Below are positions 60,265 through 64,000 of a stretch of DNA of 64,000 nt, one piece after another. A program made the translations under genes and the position numbers. The notes below the pieces were generated by a model. That model saw nothing but the letters and a program-made list of their open reading frames with translations, had not been told where the DNA came from and did not search any database. Position 1 is the first letter of the stretch. The number at the start of each line of letters is the position of its first letter. The DNA is from Ectobius pallidus (lineage: Eukaryota; Arthropoda; Insecta; Blattodea; Ectobiidae), in assembly GCA_964059195.1 (NCBI GenBank), contig CAXKWD010000015.1, positions 806,001 to 870,000 on the forward strand, written 5' to 3'.

Positions 60265-63200
60265 ATGACATTCCTAGGCAACAGTTTCGTATTTGGAGAT
60301 GGCATTGCTAAGCTACAGTTTCTTGTTCAAAATGTCAATGCTAAGCAACAGTCAGGTGTTTTAAAAACTTCATTGCTAAGCAACAGTTTCCGGTTTAGAC
60401 TGGCATCGCTAGGCAACACTTTTGTGATAGAAAAATTTAATTGTTGGCAGCCAAATTGTCTTTAAAAGTTACATTGCTAGGAAAAGTTACGACTTTGAAA
60501 AATGCATTGAAAGGTAAAGGTTTTTTGTCCGAAATTGACATTGCTACGCAACAGTATCTTTTTTTAAAAGCTTTTAATAGGTAGCAATATTATGTTTAAG
60601 AATGACATTGCTAAGCAACAGATCTTTTTGATGACCTTGCTAGGCAACAGTTTCGGGTTTAGACTGGCATGGCTAGGCAAAACTTTCGTGATAGAAAAAT
60701 TACATTGTTAGGCAGACAAATAGTATTTAAAAATTACATTGCTAGGAAAAAGTTTCGTCTTCGAATAATGCATTGAAATGTAAAAGTTTTGTGTCTGAAA
60801 TTGACATTGCTACGCAACAGGATATATTTTAAAAGTTTATAATAGGTAGCAATATTGTGTTTATAAATGACATTGCTAAGAAAAGTTATTTTTTATGACA
60901 TTGCTAGGCAACAGTTTCCGGTTTAAAATGGCATTGCTAGGCAACACTTTCGTGTTAAAACTCATTGCTAGGCAACAGTATTCTTTCTATTCAAGCAAAA
61001 TTTACAACCCATGTTTTGCCATTAGCATTTCACCGATATTTTCATTGTATGTATTGATCATGGAGGCATTAAAAACTATTCCTTATAGATGACATTGCTA
61101 GGCAACCGTTTCGTATTTGGAGATGGCATTGCTAAGCTACAGTTTCTTGTTCAAAATGTCAATGCTAAGCAACAGTCAGGTGTTTTAAAAACTTCATTGC
61201 TAAGCAACAGTTTCCGGTTTAGACTGGCATCGCTAGGCAACACTTTTGTGATAGAAAAAATTTAATTGTTGGCAGCCAAATTGTCTTTAAAAGTTACATT
61301 GCTAGGAAAAGTTACGACTTTGAAAAATGCATTGAAAGGTAAAGGTTTTTTGTCCGAAATTGACATTGCTACGCAACAGTATCTTTTTTTAAAAGCTTTT
61401 AATAGGTAGCAATATTATGTTTAAGAATGACATTGCTAAGCAACAGATCTTTTTGATGACTTTGCTAGGCAACAGTTTCCGGTTTAGACTGGCATGGCTA
61501 GGCAAAACTTTCGAGATAGAAAAATTACATTGTTAGGCAGCCAAATTGTATTTAAAAATTACATTGCTAGGAAAAAGTTTCACTTTGAAAAATGCATTGA
61601 AATGTAAAAGTTTTGTGTCTGAAATTGACATTGCTACGCAACAGTATATTTTTTTAAAAGTTTATAATAGGTAGCAATATTGTGTTTAAAAATGACATTG
61701 CTAAGCAACAGTTCTTTTTGACGACATTGCTAGGCAACAGTTCCCGGTTTAAAATGGCATTGCTAGGCAACACTTTACTGTTTTAAAACTCATTGCTAGG
61801 CAACAGTATTCTTTCTGTTCAAGCAAAATTTACAACCCACGTTTTGCCATTAGCATTTCACCGATATTTTCAGTGTATGTATTGATCATTGAGGGATTAA
61901 AAACTATTCCTTATAGATGACATTGCTAGGCAACAGTTTCGTATTTGGAGATGGCATTGCTAAGCTACAGTTTCTTGTTCAAGATGTCAATGCTAAGCAA
62001 CAGTCAGGTGTTTTAAAAACATCATTGCTAAGCAAAAGTTTCCGGTTTAGACTGGCATCGCTAGGCAACACTTTTGTGATAGAAAAATCTAATTGTTAGG
62101 CAGCCAAATTGTCTTTAAAAGTTACATTGCTAGGAAAAGTTACGACTTTGAAAAATGCATTGAAAGGTAAAGGATTTTTGGCAGAAATTGACATTGCTAC
62201 GCAACAGTATCTTTTTTTAAAAGCTTTTAATAGGTAGCAATATTATGATTAAAAATGACATTGCTAAGCAACAGATCTTTTTGATGACATTGCTAGGCAA
62301 CAGTTTCCGGTTTAGACTGGCATGGCTAGGCAAAACTTTCGTGATAGAAAAATTACATTGTTAGGCAGCCAAATAGTATTTAAAAATTACATTGCTAGGA
62401 AAAAGTTTCGTCTTTGAATAATGCATTGAAATGTAAAAGTTTGGTGTCTGAAATTGACATAGCTACGCAACAGTATATATTTTAAAAGTTTATAATAGGT
62501 AGCAATATTGTGTTTATAAATGACATTGCTAAGAAAAGTTATTTTTTATGACATTGCTAGGCAACAGTTTCCGGTTTAAAATGGCATTGCTAGGCAACAC
62601 TTTCGTGTTAAAACTCATTGCTAGGCAACAGTATTCTTTCTATTCAAGCAAAATTTACAACCCATGTTTTGCCATTAGCATTTCACCGATATTTTCATTG
62701 TATGTATTGATCATTGAGGGATTAAAAACTATTCCTTATAGATGACATTCCTAGGCAACAGTTTCGTATTTGGAGATGGCATTGCTAAGCTACAGTTCCT
62801 TGTTCAAAATGTCAATGCTAAGCAACAGTCAGGTGTTTTAAAAACTTCATTGCTAAGCAACAGTTTCCGGTTTAGACTGGCATCGCTAGGCAACACTTTT
62901 GTGATAGAAAAATTTAATTGTTGGCAGCCAAATTGTCTTTAAAAGTTACATTGCTAGGAAAAGTTACGACTTTGAAAAATGCATTGAAAGGTAAAGGTTT
63001 TTTGTCCGAAATTGACATTGCTACGCAACAGTATGTTTTTTTAAAAGCTTTTAATAGGTAGCAATATTATGTTTAAGAATGACATTGCTAAGCAACAGAT
63101 CTTTTTGATGACCTTGCTAGGCAACAGTTTCCGGTTTAGACTGGCATGGCTAGGCAAAACTTTCGTGATAGAAAAATTACATTGTTAGGCAGACAAATAG

Positions 63201-64000
63201 TATTTAAAAATTACATTGCTAGGAAAACGTTTCGTCTTCGAATAATGCACTGAAATGTAAACGTTTTGTGTCTGAAATTGACATAGCTACGCAACAGTAT
63301 ATATTTTAAAAGTTTATAATAGGTAGCAATATTGTGTTTATAAATGACATTGCTAAGAAAAGTTATTTTTTATGACATTGCTAGGCAACAGTTTCCGGTT
63401 TAAAATGGCATTGCTAGGCAACACTTTCGTGTTTTAAAACTCATTGCTAGGCAACAGTATTCTTTCTGTTCAAGCAAAATTTACAACCCATGTTTTGCCA
63501 ATAGCATTTCACCGATATTTTCATTGTATGTATTGATCATTGAGGGATTAAAAACTATTCCTTATACATGACATTGCTAGGCAACAGTTTCGTACTTGGA
63601 GATGGCATTGCTAAGCTACAGTTTCTTGTTCAAGATGTCAATGCTAAGCAACAGTCAGGTGTTTTAAAAACTTCATTGCTAAGCAACAGTTTCCGGTTTA
63701 GACTGGCATCGCTAGGCAACACTTTTGTGATAGAAAAATCTAATTGTTAGGCAGCCAAATTGTCTTTAAAAGTTACATTGCTAGGAAAAGTTACGACTTT
63801 GAAAAATGCATTGAAAGGTAAAGGTTTTGTGTCAGAAATTGACATATCTCCGCAACAGTATCTTTTTTTAAAAGCTTTTAATAGGTAGCAATATTATGAT
63901 TAAAAATGATATTGCTAAGCAACAGATCTTTTTGATGACATTGCTAGGCAACAGTTTCCGGTTTAGACTGGCATGGCTAGGCAAAACTTTCGTGATATAA
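59176..64000 (+). repeat. 7-mer HOR copy, third, cut by window end
   Basis: Anchors 59176 (long, chimeric), 60265, 61089, 61917, 62742 and 63568 follow the previous copy at 6045 bp. TTTCGGGTTTAG, CACTTTACTG, ACCCACGTTTTG, TATACATGACATT and TTTCGTACTTGG all recur. The window ends in X-B of the sixth monomer, at the GTGATATAA variant also seen at about 12,553, 43,377 and 57,948. Confidence 0.85.

Larger units (their letters stand above)
1..64000. repeat. Satellite array of ~826-bp monomers, 76 anchors, no unique DNA
   Basis: Every part of the window aligns to one monomer of 824-828 bp, except four long monomers of 1089-1093 bp. I placed monomers by the anchor ATGACATT(G/C)CTAGGC (position P) in segment C. 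Successive anchors give spacings of 824, 825, 826, 827 or 828 bp. Both window ends cut through monomers, so the array extends beyond 64 kb each way. All copies are in the same orientation; no inversion was seen. Long reading frames are absent: stops recur in all frames of each monomer. The family is not one I recognise by name. Eukaryotic heterochromatin is inferred from array size and HOR structure. What is seen is the repetition; chromosomal location and function are not visible. Confidence 0.98.

Noticed and set aside
371..63750. About one hundred forward open frames of 60-66 codons, spread over the array, as genes
   Set aside because: They are the same two frames repeated in each monomer, are destroyed by ordinary class differences (ATG to ATT at 36,907, to TTACATT at 45,238 and 51,287; TTTT in beta), and match no domain I recognise.
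1..64000. CRISPR-like array (short conserved motif with variable intervals)
   Set aside because: Intervals of 14-18 bases are not unique spacers; the same ones recur in order in every monomer. There are no cas genes or leader.
1..64000. Transposon, LTR element or helitron origin
   Set aside because: No terminal inverted repeats, LTR boundaries, target-site duplications or transposase/reverse transcriptase frames; monomers abut without gaps.
1..64000. rRNA, tRNA, snRNA or other RNA gene repeated in tandem
   Set aside because: No tRNA-like cloverleaf, A/B box pair or recognisable rRNA segment in the monomer. The internal 33-bp repetition is unlike any RNA gene family I know.
1..64000. Telomeric or simple-sequence repeats
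   Set aside because: No TTAGGG-, TTAGG- or TTTAGGG-type tandem runs; AGGTAGC and TTAGGC occur only as single words in fixed monomer positions.

Overview
The whole 64-kb window lies inside one uninterrupted tandem satellite array. I see no protein-coding gene, RNA gene, transposon, CRISPR array or unique flanking DNA; the first and last bases are both internal to repeat units. The DNA is AT-rich (about 35-37% G+C by rough counting). Array size, nested periods and many nearly identical copies point to eukaryotic heterochromatin (centromeric, pericentromeric or subtelomeric) rather than a bacterium, archaeon or virus. I cannot name the species from sequence alone.

The array is a hierarchy. (1) The elementary unit is about 33 bp and starts with a form of CATTGCTAGGCAACAG. 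(2) Eight units form a 264-265 bp subrepeat, here called X. (3) Two X copies (X-A, X-B) plus a nine-unit segment C (about 296 bp) make a monomer of 824-828 bp, i.e. 25 elementary units. I locate 76 monomers by the anchor ATGACATT(G/C)CTAGGC in segment C. (4) Two monomer families, alpha and beta, often alternate, giving local dimers of about 1652 bp. (5) Monomers are grouped into higher-order repeats (HORs) of 4952 bp (6-mer) and 6045-6049 bp (7-mer-based). (6) A super-repeat of 18 monomers (14,865 bp) recurs once as a rearranged 22-monomer copy (18,167 bp).

Layout: 1-14,865 is super-repeat copy 1. 14,866-33,032 is copy 2, which lacks two monomers and carries one extra 6-mer. 33,033-38,559 is a patchwork of local dimers. 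38,560-64,000 is a domain of 6045/6049-bp HORs built from relatives of monomers 9649-14,606, marked by four long monomers of 1089-1093 bp that hold a third X subrepeat. Several HOR junctions fall inside chimeric monomers whose breakpoints can be bracketed to tens of bases. This makes the window a readable record of unequal exchange at several repeat scales.

Within the repeats, two structures stand out as possible protein-binding or DNA-structure elements: an interrupted palindrome TTGC-N3-GCAA at the core of the 33-bp unit, and an inverted repeat ATTGCTAC/GTAGCAAT enclosing a perfect 14-bp palindrome with a HindIII site once per monomer. Short open frames of 60-68 codons recur in every monomer, but they are best explained by the 33-bp (11-codon) period and I do not call them genes.
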